Of a stretch of DNA of 64,000 bases, positions 50,508-60,595 are shown piece after piece. The position numbers were made by a program, and so were the translations under genes. The DNA is taken from positions 52,562-116,561 of the forward strand of contig NZ_JACJQY010000012.1 in assembly GCF_014696925.1 (NCBI RefSeq), written 5' to 3'. Source of the DNA: Phormidium tenue FACHB-1050 (lineage in GTDB: Bacteria; Cyanobacteriota; Cyanobacteriia; Pseudanabaenales; Pseudanabaenaceae). The stretch's first letter is position 1; each line of letters starts with the position of its first letter. The notes beneath the pieces are model-generated. The model was given only the letters and a program-made list of their open reading frames with translations, made no database searches and was not told the DNA's origin.

Positions 50508-51788
50508 TTAGGTTTGTTCTTGAAGACTTGGCTTGGTGATGTATTTCTTAATCCACATTACAAATATGGGAATTGCCCCCCAATGAATGAGCATCACGGC
50601 CGCTGCAACACCTGTAATTTGCCAGATAGTACCTATACAAATAGCGATCGCGAAAATAATTGTAAATAGCACATTCCAAATCAAATCCCAACTTGGTTTG
50701 TCCAACGCCCAAAGTGCTTTGGAGGCTGCATTTGCGTAGGGGCGTGGGATTGCCGATAGACAAATGAGAATCAATATGGGAATTGCGGGAATCCATTTCT
50801 GTCCAAATACTAAAGGAACATAAATCGGAGCAAGTAATACCTGTGCTAAGACAATGGGAATAATTACTTTGGTGATGGATTGGAAGCTCTGGAGATAACG
50901 ATCGCGAAATTGAGCAGGGTCGCTTCTGGCTTCGCATAGGTGCGGATAGAGCGCCGCATCAACGGCGGTAATGAAACTAAGACTAATCCCTAATCCAGCA
51001 TTAAAGGCAAAGTAATATAAGCCAAGGGCTTTAATCCCTAAGAAATGTCCTGCGATTAGATAATCGAGATTATTGCGGAGCGTGGCAAGCATTTGGATAC
51101 CAAGAATACTACGCCCAAAATGGATAATCTCTTGCCAACGATGGAGCGTAAAGGATTTAGTCGATCGCCAAGGATTATTGGAGCGATGCACGATCACCCA
51201 AATCGGCGCAACGATTACTTTCGGCAAGACGATCGCCCACATTCCGAAGCCTTGCCAAGCCAGAATCATCGTCAAAATATTGTCGGTGGAAATCTGGAGC
51301 GCGTTGGCTAAAGCCGAGACATGGAGACGGTTTTCACGTTGCGATCGCGCCGCTTGGATTAGTCCCATCGGTAGCATCAGATAGACCAAACCCATCGCGC
51401 AGATTGGCAGAATCACTTGGCTATCTTTATAAATCCATGACATCGGCAAAGCAACCAGACATTGAATTAGAAATAAGCCACCACAAATAAACCAATTAAT
51501 GTAATAGGCAGTTTGGGATAACTCTTCAATGTCTTCTTCTTTGGCTTGGATTAGCTTATCGAAAATGCCATTGCGCGTGAACACATTCACAAATTCATTG
51601 GTGGTGAGAACTAGCGCCGCTAAACCATAGTCATATTCCGACAGCCATCGCGCTAAGACCACCGTAGCAGCCAAGCGCGAGAAGCGAATGAGAATTTCTG
51701 ATAAGCCTAACCAGCCAATATTACGGGCAAAGCGATTCGCTAGTTTTTTCTGAATGAAGCCAATTACTGACTGGATTAGTTTTTGCAT
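50508..51788 (-). CDS. Polysaccharide flippase (PST/MOP family, Wzx-like)
   Basis: 426 residues with about 12 membrane helices. FARNIGWLGLSEILIRFSRL at the N-terminus and TLRNNLDYLIAGHFLGIKAL in the middle are typical of lipopolysaccharide-type flippases, which move lipid-linked repeat units across the membrane. The frame extends to 51869 but that part overlaps the preceding GT4 gene; I choose the ATG at 51788, which overlaps it by 13 bases. Confidence 0.9.
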   Translation of the reverse strand: MQKLIQSVIGFIQKKLANRFARNIGWLGLSEILIRFSRLAATVVLARWLSEYDYGLAALVLTTNEFVNVFTRNGIFDKLIQAKEEDIEELSQTAYYINWFICGGLFLIQCLVALPMSWIYKDSQVILPICAMGLVYLMLPMGLIQAARSQRENRLHVSALANALQISTDNILTMILAWQGFGMWAIVLPKVIVAPIWVIVHRSNNPWRSTKSFTLHRWQEIIHFGRSILGIQMLATLRNNLDYLIAGHFLGIKALGLYYFAFNAGLGISLSFITAVDAALYPHLCEARSDPAQFRDRYLQSFQSITKVIIPIVLAQVLLAPIYVPLVFGQKWIPAIPILILICLSAIPRPYANAASKALWALDKPSWDLIWNVLFTIIFAIAICIGTIWQITGVAAAVMLIHWGAIPIFVMWIKKYITKPSLQEQT

Positions 51789-52792
51789 AAATCTGATAGC
51801 AGTGCCTCCCATGCCGTCATATATTCTTCCCAAGAATTCTGCACATCTATGCGCCCCTGTAAACCCCATGCTTCCAGTTGCGATCGCGGCATCTCACAAA
51901 CTTGATCGATCGCTGCGGCTAGAGCCTCAGGATTATTAGCAGGAACTAGTACGCCGCAATCATTTACCTGTTCTGTGAGTCCATCTACTTTCGAGACGAT
52001 TACTGCTTTGGCTGCGGCCTTGGATTCTAAACAGACATTACCCCAAGGTTCCCAGTTAGAAGGAATGATGATCACATCGCACTTCTCTAAAAATGATGGT
52101 ACATCAGAGATCGAACCCAGAAAATGAATGCGTGGATCATGACCAGCTAAGGATTTCAACAATTCTTCCTGCTCTCCATAGCCGCCAACTAGCAATTGGA
52201 TTTGAGGATTTTGGACTTTTTGCATTGCTCTCAGTAAGGTGTCAAATCCCTTTTGCTGATTGAATCGACCATAGGCTCCTAATATCAGAGTTGTGTCGAT
52301 AGATTTAAGAGGCAAGGTCAGAAATTCATCTAAAGTGCGACATTGCTGAATGGTGCTAAGTTTCTTGGGATTTACAAGGTGATGCGCTCGCATCCATTTT
52401 CTCTGTCCTTGGGAAATGGCGACAACTTTATGAGCAAGTCCATAGGCAAGTCGCAACATCAAATGAAACCGCCAAGGCGATCGCACTTTCCACTGTTCAA
52501 AGCTTTCAGCATAGTGATGCTCATGAATGAGTAATTTGGTCGCGAACCTGAGTTTCAATAATCGCCATAGCGATCGCCAAGAACAAGGATCATGCCAAAT
52601 CACTACATCAGGTTTAATTGTCGATAGGTTTTTGAGGGCTTCACTTTCGGTGAGAAAGAGAAATTCAAATTTTTCTTTGAGGCGGGAATTAGTCAAGCTG
52701 CCACTGGTGCTTTTGATGCCGCCCACATTGCGATCGCTGAGTAGATGCAAGATTTTGGGTTTACGTTCTTGAAAATCTATTGGTAATGTCAT
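51776..52792 (-). CDS. Family 4 glycosyltransferase
   Basis: 338 residues of GT-B fold. LSDRNVGGIKSTSGSL near the start stands for the usual glycine loop, and the C-terminal half has the retaining GT4 signature: ILGAYGRFNQQKGFDTLLRA, LVGGYGEQEELL and PSNWEPWGNVCLESKAAAKA with the catalytic Glu region. Part of the exopolysaccharide cluster, overlapping the flippase gene. Confidence 0.92.
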   Translation of the reverse strand: MTLPIDFQERKPKILHLLSDRNVGGIKSTSGSLTNSRLKEKFEFLFLTESEALKNLSTIKPDVVIWHDPCSWRSLWRLLKLRFATKLLIHEHHYAESFEQWKVRSPWRFHLMLRLAYGLAHKVVAISQGQRKWMRAHHLVNPKKLSTIQQCRTLDEFLTLPLKSIDTTLILGAYGRFNQQKGFDTLLRAMQKVQNPQIQLLVGGYGEQEELLKSLAGHDPRIHFLGSISDVPSFLEKCDVIIIPSNWEPWGNVCLESKAAAKAVIVSKVDGLTEQVNDCGVLVPANNPEALAAAIDQVCEMPRSQLEAWGLQGRIDVQNSWEEYMTAWEALLSDLCKN

Positions 52793-52841
52793 GATGTAAT
52801 CTCTTTATGGATTTTGATGGTCTAAAGCTGTAAAAAAATCT

Positions 52842-55800
52842 CTATTCATAAAGCAATTTCTTTTTGCTTTTCTTGAGGGAAATACCTTGAGATTCTTTAG
52901 GATTTGGAATTAAATCCTGTAATGGATTGCGAGATTGGTAGTCGAGGTACTGTCCGCGAAACCATAGGGCGGTACAAGTAGCGATGACGACGAACCATGT
53001 GAGTGCTACATTCTGCCAAGGGAGAAAACGGAGTAAGGCTGTTGTCGAGGAGTAAGCTACTAGAGGGAACCAGCAGAATAATGGGAAAGATAGAAAAGCG
53101 AATAACTTGATGATTCTATTGTCAACCTTTTTAGAATGCCAAATTCCTAATCCTATTCCAGTACAAACCAATACTATATTACCAGTCCCAGCCCCAGCCC
53201 CAGCCCCAGCGAAAGCGAAAGCTAAAGCACCACCCAAAGCTCCAGCAAAAGCCAAAGACAAAGTCCCAGTTCCAGCCAAAGCCCCAGCAAAAGCCAAAGC
53301 CAAAGCCCCAGCCCCACCCAAAGCTAAATCTAAATCCAAAGCCAAAGCCAAAGCCCCAGTTCCAGCTAAAGCCAAAGCTAAAGCTCGAATAGAAGAAATA
53401 GAATTAAATAAAATCTCAATACCAGACCAAACTATACGATCACGAAATAATCGAGATAACTCCGTACCAAACGTAATCGATCCAAATAATCCTAAATTTA
53501 CAAATAGACTTGGTTCCCAAGGTTCATTAATTCCCTTTCTTAAAGAAATCCAGAAATAAATTATTAGAGGATACATCATAGCCATAAGCCAATCTATCCC
53601 TTTCTTAGATCCGAGAATAATAGGATGAAATATTTGCCCTAAAGCAATTAGAGAACCAATGCCAGCGACAAGCAAAATAACTCGATAGTGCCAACTTTGA
53701 CTAAAGCTATACTTCAATGGTTTAAAAATTCTCTGCCAGTCACTTCTTTGAGGGCGACGATTGTTAATCAAGCTATGTAGAATCTTTAATTGCAATTGAG
53801 GTGGAAGTCCAGACAATAAAAATCGCCAGTAAGAACGAGATCCTTCAGCACCAAGTGTATCTTCTATTAATTTGAAGATTTTACGATTTAATTCATCATC
53901 TATATTTGTTTGTTCCAGAAGAACATCTGCATCATCACTCAAGTTTTTGGGTAGTTTGATTTTGTCAATCATCTGGATCGACAGAAGAGGTATAGCTATT
54001 CTGGGATCAATCTTTGCGATAAACTGAGGCGAATTTGCCCTTGATGAATTTTCTAAGAGATAAACAATACGACCTACAACCAATGGTAATTTTGAGCTTT
54101 CTACCTCGTCAAATGGTTGCCATATCCAACTTGCATGGTTAGGTATGGCTAATGGATCTGAATTTTCAGATATATAATTAATTTCATGCAAGCCCTCCTC
54201 AATTACTGAAATACTAAGCAACGAAGCTAAATACCACGCCGCACGATTTGCAATATCTTTCTCCTCATGCCATAAATAACGTGCTAAATATTTTGCTGCT
54301 TTCGGAGTCCCTATCTGATTCAAGTCATCAAGCACATGATTCAAGTGATCAATCGTATTCACAAGACCGAAATGAGCGATACTCCACAGCCAATCAATTG
54401 CCAAATCTCCCATCCTTACAAGTGGCTGACCTGCTTCGGGATGAGCAATATATTGCTCGGCAAGTACCTTTGCTGCTTCTGGCAAATTGGTCATCGACAG
54501 AGCATTTGCCGCAACTACACGACGAGACTTTTCTGGATCTGTCGCCAGAGTTTCTGCCAAGAAGTTAAATACAGCTTTACCCCTAGGTCGAATATCAGCT
54601 GCCACCGAGCCAAAAGCTTTAGCAATTACATCTTCTCGCCCAACTGCTGCGAAATTAACTTTAAAGTCATCAATAATTCGATCTGCTAGTACCTCATCTA
54701 TCCTTTGAGCATCAGCAAGACATTCAAAAGCAGTGTTTTTATCAATATCAAAAATTCGCTCAATTATGTTAGTACTTTCCTCGGATAAGCCACACCAGAG
54801 CTTAACCACCTCACGCCACGCATCAGGATCTTTCTCAAAGCGCGTTATTAAACCCTGTTCTTCTTCAATCAGTTTTGCCGCCGCAAAATATTCCTGCAAG
54901 GTCAAATGAGCAAACTGATAGCGTTCTCCCCCATCAATCTCTAGGAGCAATCCACTCCGCTCGACAATTTCCTTTAAAAAAGCCTCCGCTTTGTCTATAT
55001 CAATATTGAGACTAGGAAGTACCCGCTTCACTTCAGCAATAACCGTTAAATAATCAATACTCCGTCGATCTGTTTGCTGGTGATTGCTACTATCTTGGTT
55101 ATACAGCGCAAGATGTCTTAGTACCGACTTCTTATCTCTAGCTGGGAATTGATTATGTTCTTGATGCCACTGATCCAATAAAAGATCCGTAGATTTTTGA
55201 TAAAACTCTGATCTGGAATGGGGTAGAACAAAAGGCGTATCGGTATAGAGATAAGCAATAATCGTCAGCATGAGTGGATTACGTGCCAATGCCATAATTC
55301 GAGGGCGATCATGCAAATTTCTGAGTAACTGCTCAACCGACTTATCAGCAGTCATACTTGACTGCCAAGGATGCAAAAAGTTTTGAATTTGTTGATCCGT
55401 AAATTCCTCAACCTCCAAAGTCTGATTAACAACTTCGCTAAATTCACCATTATAAACTTGAGTACGACATGTAATTAAAACACGACACTTTGAGTATCGA
55501 TAGATCAAGTCTCTAATTCTTTGTACAACTTCTTGCCGTTCAGCGCTATTAACTTCATCCAGCCCATCAAAAAGCAATAACAATGTTCCATTTTTCAACC
55601 CCTGCGCCACAAATCGATCAGCCTTTGGGAAATCATTCCTTTCTAATGCTTCAACTAAACACTGGTTAATAGATTTAGTGTGATCGCTCAAACGATGCAA
55701 CTCCAACAAAATCGGCACATATTGCCCAGAAGTGGCAAAACCACTTTCGGCATAATTTAAAGCAATATGCTTTAGCAGCATTGACTTCCCTGCCCCTGGC

Positions 55801-56501
55801 GCACCTTTGATCATTAACCGTCGTGACTCAGCGATCGCTCGATAAGCATCCACTCCTTCTTTTTTATCAGTCTCCTTTCTTTTATCATGACCATCAACCA
55901 CTTTAAGCGGCACATAAACTTCCTGCATTTGCAGGGGTTTACTCCTAAAAGGAATCTTCAGCTCTTTATGCTTCTCAATTAACGCTTTCTGATAACGGCG
56001 CAAGGCAATACCCTGAAAAAACTTACTCCCCGCAAACCGATTGTAAACAGCAGATCCTACCCACTCAACGATCTGCTCAAACCATTTTTTCAAAGCTTCC
56101 TTAAAAACAAAAAACACCCCAATAATCGCCGCCGCAATCCAACCAACTTTCGGACTTATTTGCTCCCAAGGATTTGCTTCTCTATCTTCTTTTAACCGAG
56201 AATATTCCTCTTCATAAATTTTGGCAATTTCAGGAGCTTTTAAACCAACAGGATTGGATTCAAACAACTTCAGCACAGTCGATGTCTGCATCGAACTATC
56301 AGTTTTTATATGACGCTCAGCATAACCTTTGATTTCTGCAATTAATTCTTCTCGCGCCGAAAGTACAGGCGTTGGCGAAGATGTTTGTTGAGCAGGTGCA
56401 GACCAAACAAATACGGTCAGACTAAATGCCAATAAACTTGAAAACAAATATTTTTGCTTTACGCGAAGCCCTTGCCAAAACTGCTTTTGTTGTTTTCCCA
56501 C
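52842..56501 (-). CDS. Membrane NACHT-NTPase with HEAT-like middle and Gly/Ala/Leu-repeat membrane domain
   Basis: 1219 residues. An export-type hydrophobic segment (about 17-37) is followed by a second helix (about 118-134). The NACHT ATPase begins with Walker A GAPGAGKSMLLKHIA (about 233) and Walker B LLLLFDGLDEV (about 306-317), followed by RVLITCRTQVY and LTLQEYFAAAKLIEE. The region about 590-800 looks like HEAT-type helical repeats. The C-terminus has several membrane helices interrupted at about 1040-1110 by a long Ala/Leu/Gly/Phe repeat (ALALALAGTGALALALDLDL, AGAGAGAGTG). No effector nuclease is visible. It lies within the exopolysaccharide cluster with flanks of 50 and 120 bases. Confidence 0.88.
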   Translation of the reverse strand: MGKQQKQFWQGLRVKQKYLFSSLLAFSLTVFVWSAPAQQTSSPTPVLSAREELIAEIKGYAERHIKTDSSMQTSTVLKLFESNPVGLKAPEIAKIYEEEYSRLKEDREANPWEQISPKVGWIAAAIIGVFFVFKEALKKWFEQIVEWVGSAVYNRFAGSKFFQGIALRRYQKALIEKHKELKIPFRSKPLQMQEVYVPLKVVDGHDKRKETDKKEGVDAYRAIAESRRLMIKGAPGAGKSMLLKHIALNYAESGFATSGQYVPILLELHRLSDHTKSINQCLVEALERNDFPKADRFVAQGLKNGTLLLLFDGLDEVNSAERQEVVQRIRDLIYRYSKCRVLITCRTQVYNGEFSEVVNQTLEVEEFTDQQIQNFLHPWQSSMTADKSVEQLLRNLHDRPRIMALARNPLMLTIIAYLYTDTPFVLPHSRSEFYQKSTDLLLDQWHQEHNQFPARDKKSVLRHLALYNQDSSNHQQTDRRSIDYLTVIAEVKRVLPSLNIDIDKAEAFLKEIVERSGLLLEIDGGERYQFAHLTLQEYFAAAKLIEEEQGLITRFEKDPDAWREVVKLWCGLSEESTNIIERIFDIDKNTAFECLADAQRIDEVLADRIIDDFKVNFAAVGREDVIAKAFGSVAADIRPRGKAVFNFLAETLATDPEKSRRVVAANALSMTNLPEAAKVLAEQYIAHPEAGQPLVRMGDLAIDWLWSIAHFGLVNTIDHLNHVLDDLNQIGTPKAAKYLARYLWHEEKDIANRAAWYLASLLSISVIEEGLHEINYISENSDPLAIPNHASWIWQPFDEVESSKLPLVVGRIVYLLENSSRANSPQFIAKIDPRIAIPLLSIQMIDKIKLPKNLSDDADVLLEQTNIDDELNRKIFKLIEDTLGAEGSRSYWRFLLSGLPPQLQLKILHSLINNRRPQRSDWQRIFKPLKYSFSQSWHYRVILLVAGIGSLIALGQIFHPIILGSKKGIDWLMAMMYPLIIYFWISLRKGINEPWEPSLFVNLGLFGSITFGTELSRLFRDRIVWSGIEILFNSISSIRALALALAGTGALALALDLDLALGGAGALALAFAGALAGTGTLSLAFAGALGGALAFAFAGAGAGAGTGNIVLVCTGIGLGIWHSKKVDNRIIKLFAFLSFPLFCWFPLVAYSSTTALLRFLPWQNVALTWFVVIATCTALWFRGQYLDYQSRNPLQDLIPNPKESQGISLKKSKKKLLYE
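53170..53400 (-). repeat. Low-complexity hexamer-like repeat coding for Ala/Gly/Leu/Phe
   Basis: Plus-strand reading shows runs such as CCAGCCCCAGCCCC and AAAGCCAAAGCCAAAGCC with a 6-base rhythm, in frame in the NACHT gene. Likely to vary in length by slippage. Confidence 0.85.
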
Positions 56502-56622
56502 TTTGTTTTAAATCTCAAAACTAGTTCAGTAAAATTAGATCAAGTTATATCAATCGTATAACTAAAAAAGAGAATAAGTATACTCAATCCAATACAATTT
56601 TCTTTCTGGATTTAGTCTCATC

Positions 56623-57972
56623 TTAGATGCCTATATCCTCCTGCGTCAGTACTTCTTCAGCTTGACTAGGTTCTATAGCATTGTCATTAGGACGTTCGAG
56701 AAATCCCATGCCGATCGCGATTAGTCCAGGCCAGAATAGATAGGCTAAAATTTCTAGATTTTCGCCAAAGGTATAGAGAAAGATCACCAACAACATGGTT
56801 AAGCCAAGTTTGGCGGTATCATTGCGTTGTGACTTAATCAGCAAATCCCCCAAGCTATAGATCATCGGCACTGCCAGAGCCGCGAAGCCCACGATTCCTT
56901 TGACAAATAGCAGCCCATACCAAGTGTGATGGGAACCGATGGGCATATATTCCACCATGTGCGGACCATTTTCGACAATACCATGACCCCAGATCGGCGC
57001 TTCCGTTTGCCAACGATAGACCGCAATTCTGCCAAGGGCGGCGCGTACTCGCGAGGAGTCTTTACGGGCGGCGGCAAATTGTTCGGAAAAGCTTTCTAAA
57101 CCTTCCATTAATATTGGTAAAGTCACTCCCCCCGTACTAGCGATCGCCCCCGCAATCATCAAGGCGATCGGTCTTGAAATCCTCGATAATACCTCTACCA
57201 AAATCCATACTACTGGCAAACAGAGCAGAGCTAATCGGGATTTGGAAATTTGACACATCATGATGCAACCCGCAATTCCCAAGTATTTCCATTTTTTGCA
57301 AGGTTCGCGCAAAATCATAAAGAAGTAAATATTTGCCACAAATCCCAAGGCAGGAGCCCAAGGCGTAAATAATCGCCAACGCGGTGTATTGTCCCCAGGG
57401 TCGATTTCATAGAGACGGAACTCAAAGAATTCGGGACCAGGACCACCGATCGCCCGTAATGGAGAGACAAATAATTGTGCGGGTAACTTGGCATAGTAAG
57501 CCGCAATAAAGATGGGAGAGAACAAAAGCACCATCGTACAAACCAGCGCCGCCGCTCGATATATCAGTTTTGGGCGAATTGGTAAACATCCCGCCATCGG
57601 AAATAGCGCTAAGATCGCCCATCCCTTCGCCCAACCAATGGATGATTTAATAATCTGTCCCATCTCTAGGTAATAGTCCAGATGCCCCATGATCAGCGAC
57701 ACCTGCATCAATATCATCCCGCCAACCCAAATCCATATTCCCATGGGAATGCGAATGCGCTCTCTTAAGGGAGTATCGGGATTTTGCTGCCACCACCGCC
57801 AACAGAGTACGCCAAATAAAATCCAAGGCAAAATTGCGCCTAATACATATAAACCACCAATGAAATAAATGGCAAAAGTCCAAACGATCGAGTACCACAC
57901 CAACTTCTCTTCGAGGTTTTCGGGTGTGATTTTGTAATGGTCAGGGGTTTGCAAAAATTTGAATATACTCAT
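56623..57972 (-). CDS. O-antigen ligase/polymerase-like membrane protein (Wzy-like)
   Basis: 449 residues with about ten membrane helices and a large periplasmic loop bearing the catalytic-type motif IWGHGIVENGPHMVEYMP, with SHHTWYG further on, as in the Wzy_C/O-antigen ligase family. It should polymerise or ligate exported repeat units. Its start is five bases from the end of the Wzz-like gene, so the two are one transcript. Confidence 0.85.
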   Translation of the reverse strand: MSIFKFLQTPDHYKITPENLEEKLVWYSIVWTFAIYFIGGLYVLGAILPWILFGVLCWRWWQQNPDTPLRERIRIPMGIWIWVGGMILMQVSLIMGHLDYYLEMGQIIKSSIGWAKGWAILALFPMAGCLPIRPKLIYRAAALVCTMVLLFSPIFIAAYYAKLPAQLFVSPLRAIGGPGPEFFEFRLYEIDPGDNTPRWRLFTPWAPALGFVANIYFFMILREPCKKWKYLGIAGCIMMCQISKSRLALLCLPVVWILVEVLSRISRPIALMIAGAIASTGGVTLPILMEGLESFSEQFAAARKDSSRVRAALGRIAVYRWQTEAPIWGHGIVENGPHMVEYMPIGSHHTWYGLLFVKGIVGFAALAVPMIYSLGDLLIKSQRNDTAKLGLTMLLVIFLYTFGENLEILAYLFWPGLIAIGMGFLERPNDNAIEPSQAEEVLTQEDIGI

Positions 57973-57977
57973 TGTGA

Positions 57978-59450
57978 TTACCCCGTTTTGCTGCGATCGC
58001 TGTTGGGAATAGCCCGTAAAGTCGGTAACTCCGCCACCTCAGAAAGCTCCACTTCCTGTTTTGACTTTTGCTCCATCGCCTTACGCTTCCACAATAAAAA
58101 TACGCCTGTGGAGACAAAAAGCGAGCCGATAAAAGCTCCCGCCAATACTAACTTGGGCTGTGGCGATGCGGGTTCATCTGGCAGACTCGGTGGCGAGACT
58201 AATTGGGCTAAGGGATAGGCGGTAAAAATATCCGACTTGCTCAGGTCAATTTTGGCGAGGGAAGAAGCGAAGACCGCTTCAGCGACCTGAGCATCCCGTT
58301 GCAGACGATCTAGTTCCAATTGCTTTTGGGTCAAATCCCGCAAGCGATTGTCAAAGTTTTCAATTTGGCGACCCAATTCCTCGGCTTGCCCAGCGATGCC
58401 ACTCTGTTCTGCTTGGACAGCTACTAAATCCCGATATAGACTTTCTTTCCCTGCACTACCCGTCACGTTTAGATTGATCCTTGCCAACTCTTGCAAATCA
58501 ACTGGACGCTTTAATAAGAATTTGGCGCGATCGCTAATCGCATTACCCGCATTCTTCTGTCTCGCCGCTTCTCTGACCACATTGGGATGATTTTCGCCCC
58601 ATTTAGAACTTAAAGTTGTTAAAGTCGCCGAGGACTCACTGAAATCTCTAAGGTTTTGTTGATAAATTGGATCGGACTGCAAAGTAAAGGCAGCACTGGC
58701 TTCATCGACACTTAAACCAAGGCTATTGGATAATTGCTCAAGGCGATCGCTAATTAAGATATCCTGCGCTAACATTTCCGCCCTCTGTTTTCGCAACTGC
58801 TCTAAACTCACCGCCACTTCTTTCACTTGATCACTGGTACTCAGCCCTGATCGACTTTTATAAGCAGCCAATTTCTTTTGGGATTCCGCTAATTTAATCT
58901 TTGCCATGTCCAGAGTTGCCTGTGTACCATCGTCCCGCCGCGCAATCTCATCTTTACGCAGCTTACTCACCTTTGCCATCAGAGTATTGTAAAGAGCAAA
59001 GCCCCGCTCCTGAGCTTCTTTTGCACTTGGCCCCTCAATTTCTACCTGCAAAATGGAAGTATTATCGATTAACTTACTTTTAGGCTTGCCTAATTCGGAA
59101 GTCTTGATATTTAAAGATTCAGCCGCTTCTTCTAAGACAGGCTCATCATTGAGAATATATTGATAATTTGCCCGAGGATCAAGAGACGATCCACCCGAAG
59201 CAGCAGTACTCGAAGAGGAAGCTTGACCAATACTCGGCAAGTTCACATTTGCTCCCACATTGCCCCCAGGCAGAATGATTGCCATTTTGCTAACAAATTT
59301 GGGCTTTGTCCTTTTGAGATAAGTTAAGGCTCCTCCCCAGATCACCGCATTTAGGGCTAAACCCAAAAACACATAGAACCACCACCCAAAACGAGGCGAT
59401 CGCTTAGGCTCGGACAAATCAATAGTTTCAGGAGAAGCTTCCTTACTCAT
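57978..59450 (-). CDS. Chain-length determinant protein (Wzz/GumC-like)
   Basis: 490 residues: one membrane helix near 26-45, a large periplasmic coiled-coil region (about 140-400, for example SLEQLRKQRAEMLAQDILIS) and a second helix near 445-462. This two-helix plan is that of polysaccharide co-polymerases that regulate chain length. The cytoplasmic tyrosine-kinase domain is absent (PCP without kinase). The end of the Wza-like gene overlaps its start by four bases. Confidence 0.9.
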   Translation of the reverse strand: MSKEASPETIDLSEPKRSPRFGWWFYVFLGLALNAVIWGGALTYLKRTKPKFVSKMAIILPGGNVGANVNLPSIGQASSSSTAASGGSSLDPRANYQYILNDEPVLEEAAESLNIKTSELGKPKSKLIDNTSILQVEIEGPSAKEAQERGFALYNTLMAKVSKLRKDEIARRDDGTQATLDMAKIKLAESQKKLAAYKSRSGLSTSDQVKEVAVSLEQLRKQRAEMLAQDILISDRLEQLSNSLGLSVDEASAAFTLQSDPIYQQNLRDFSESSATLTTLSSKWGENHPNVVREAARQKNAGNAISDRAKFLLKRPVDLQELARINLNVTGSAGKESLYRDLVAVQAEQSGIAGQAEELGRQIENFDNRLRDLTQKQLELDRLQRDAQVAEAVFASSLAKIDLSKSDIFTAYPLAQLVSPPSLPDEPASPQPKLVLAGAFIGSLFVSTGVFLLWKRKAMEQKSKQEVELSEVAELPTLRAIPNSDRSKTG

Positions 59451-60595
59451 TGACTGCTCCCACCGAAAATATCACGAATCAATTTAATCGGATTGAGAAT
59501 ATCCCCCACAAACTCTAAAACACCTCTAACTTCAGTCACAGTTGAGTCATAACAGGCGATGCTATCCTGAGGCATTAAAAATGGATTAGCAATTTGATCC
59601 TTGGAATTGCGGATTAAATCTTCAACGGAGCGATCAATCGCGACGGTTTCCCCTGAGGGGCGATCGGTTCGCACCAGCACCGCACGGCGTGGAGCGTTGG
59701 TGGGCGTATTGCCACCGACACAGTTGGCGGCAAATACCGCTTGTGAAAATCGGGAACCATAGGGGAAGCTAGAAGCATCTTTTCCGATCGCGGAAGAAGA
59801 GTTACTACTTGCAGGCACGGTTAAATTTGACAGAAAAACCGTAATTCCGGGGGGCGTGATTTGCGAAGGACGGACAATTCGCGGATCGATGGTATCTCTT
59901 TTAGGAACGATGATCGTATCGCCCGCGATCAGGGGAATATCTTCCACTGGCTCCCCATTAAAGATGCCTGACAAATCAACGGTCAGCTGCTTGTTTTGGC
60001 GAATTATGCTGATTTTGGTAATATCGGCGGTGGGCGTTACTCCTCCTGCTCCCCGTAGAGCCGAGGTTAAAAACCTGTCAGGAGCATAGTCACCCGAGGT
60101 CTGTGTAAGTTGCTGGGCGCGAACCTCTGCACTGCGATTATTGATCAAGACTCGCCCCGTTTGAAAAGTTTCCCCTGAAACATTCACAGCAATCGGTGCA
60201 AGCGCTAGAGGCGTAACTGAAATTTGCAGAAATTCTGGTTGAAAATATTTTTTGGAAATCAACTGAGTTTTGATTAACTCTTGAATATTAGTAAGCTCTA
60301 AACCAACTACAGGCACAGGTGCTAGATAGGGAATAGAGATAGTTCCATCAGTATTAACTTCATATACGCCGTTAAATAATTCGCCTTCGGGAATTAATAA
60401 CCGAATCCGATCGCCTGGGGATAGGGGTATTGCTTCTAGAGGTTGGGCATTGGTAAAGGCGATCGCGATCGTTGCTAACATAAAACAAGCAAAATTAAGT
60501 GGCAAGTCTAAGCTTAGCCACCTAGTTTTGCCTGTTTTACAGCATCTATGCCATCTTCTAGACTGCGCCATTGTTCCGTTCAAATAAGACTGCAA
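59447..60595 (-). CDS. Polysaccharide export protein (Wza-like, SLBB)
   Basis: 382 residues, outer-membrane export component. The conserved poly-export motif is LSPGDRIRLLIPEGELFNG with the following YEVNTDGTISIPYLAPVPV; an SLBB-like region continues with IPLIAGDTIIVPKRD. The frame begins inside the priming-transferase gene; a second ATG at 60571 also overlaps it by 14 bases, so the start is uncertain. The signal segment is near 33-51. Confidence 0.9.
   Translation of the reverse strand: MQSYLNGTMAQSRRWHRCCKTGKTRWLSLDLPLNFACFMLATIAIAFTNAQPLEAIPLSPGDRIRLLIPEGELFNGVYEVNTDGTISIPYLAPVPVVGLELTNIQELIKTQLISKKYFQPEFLQISVTPLALAPIAVNVSGETFQTGRVLINNRSAEVRAQQLTQTSGDYAPDRFLTSALRGAGGVTPTADITKISIIRQNKQLTVDLSGIFNGEPVEDIPLIAGDTIIVPKRDTIDPRIVRPSQITPPGITVFLSNLTVPASSNSSSAIGKDASSFPYGSRFSQAVFAANCVGGNTPTNAPRRAVLVRTDRPSGETVAIDRSVEDLIRNSKDQIANPFLMPQDSIACYDSTVTEVRGVLEFVGDILNPIKLIRDIFGGSSQ

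Noticed and set aside
53107..53559. Plus-strand frame rich in Lys, Ala and Pro, like histone H1
   Set aside because: It is the antisense of the low-complexity part of the NACHT gene; composition is explained by the six-base repeat, and no ribosome site is seen.
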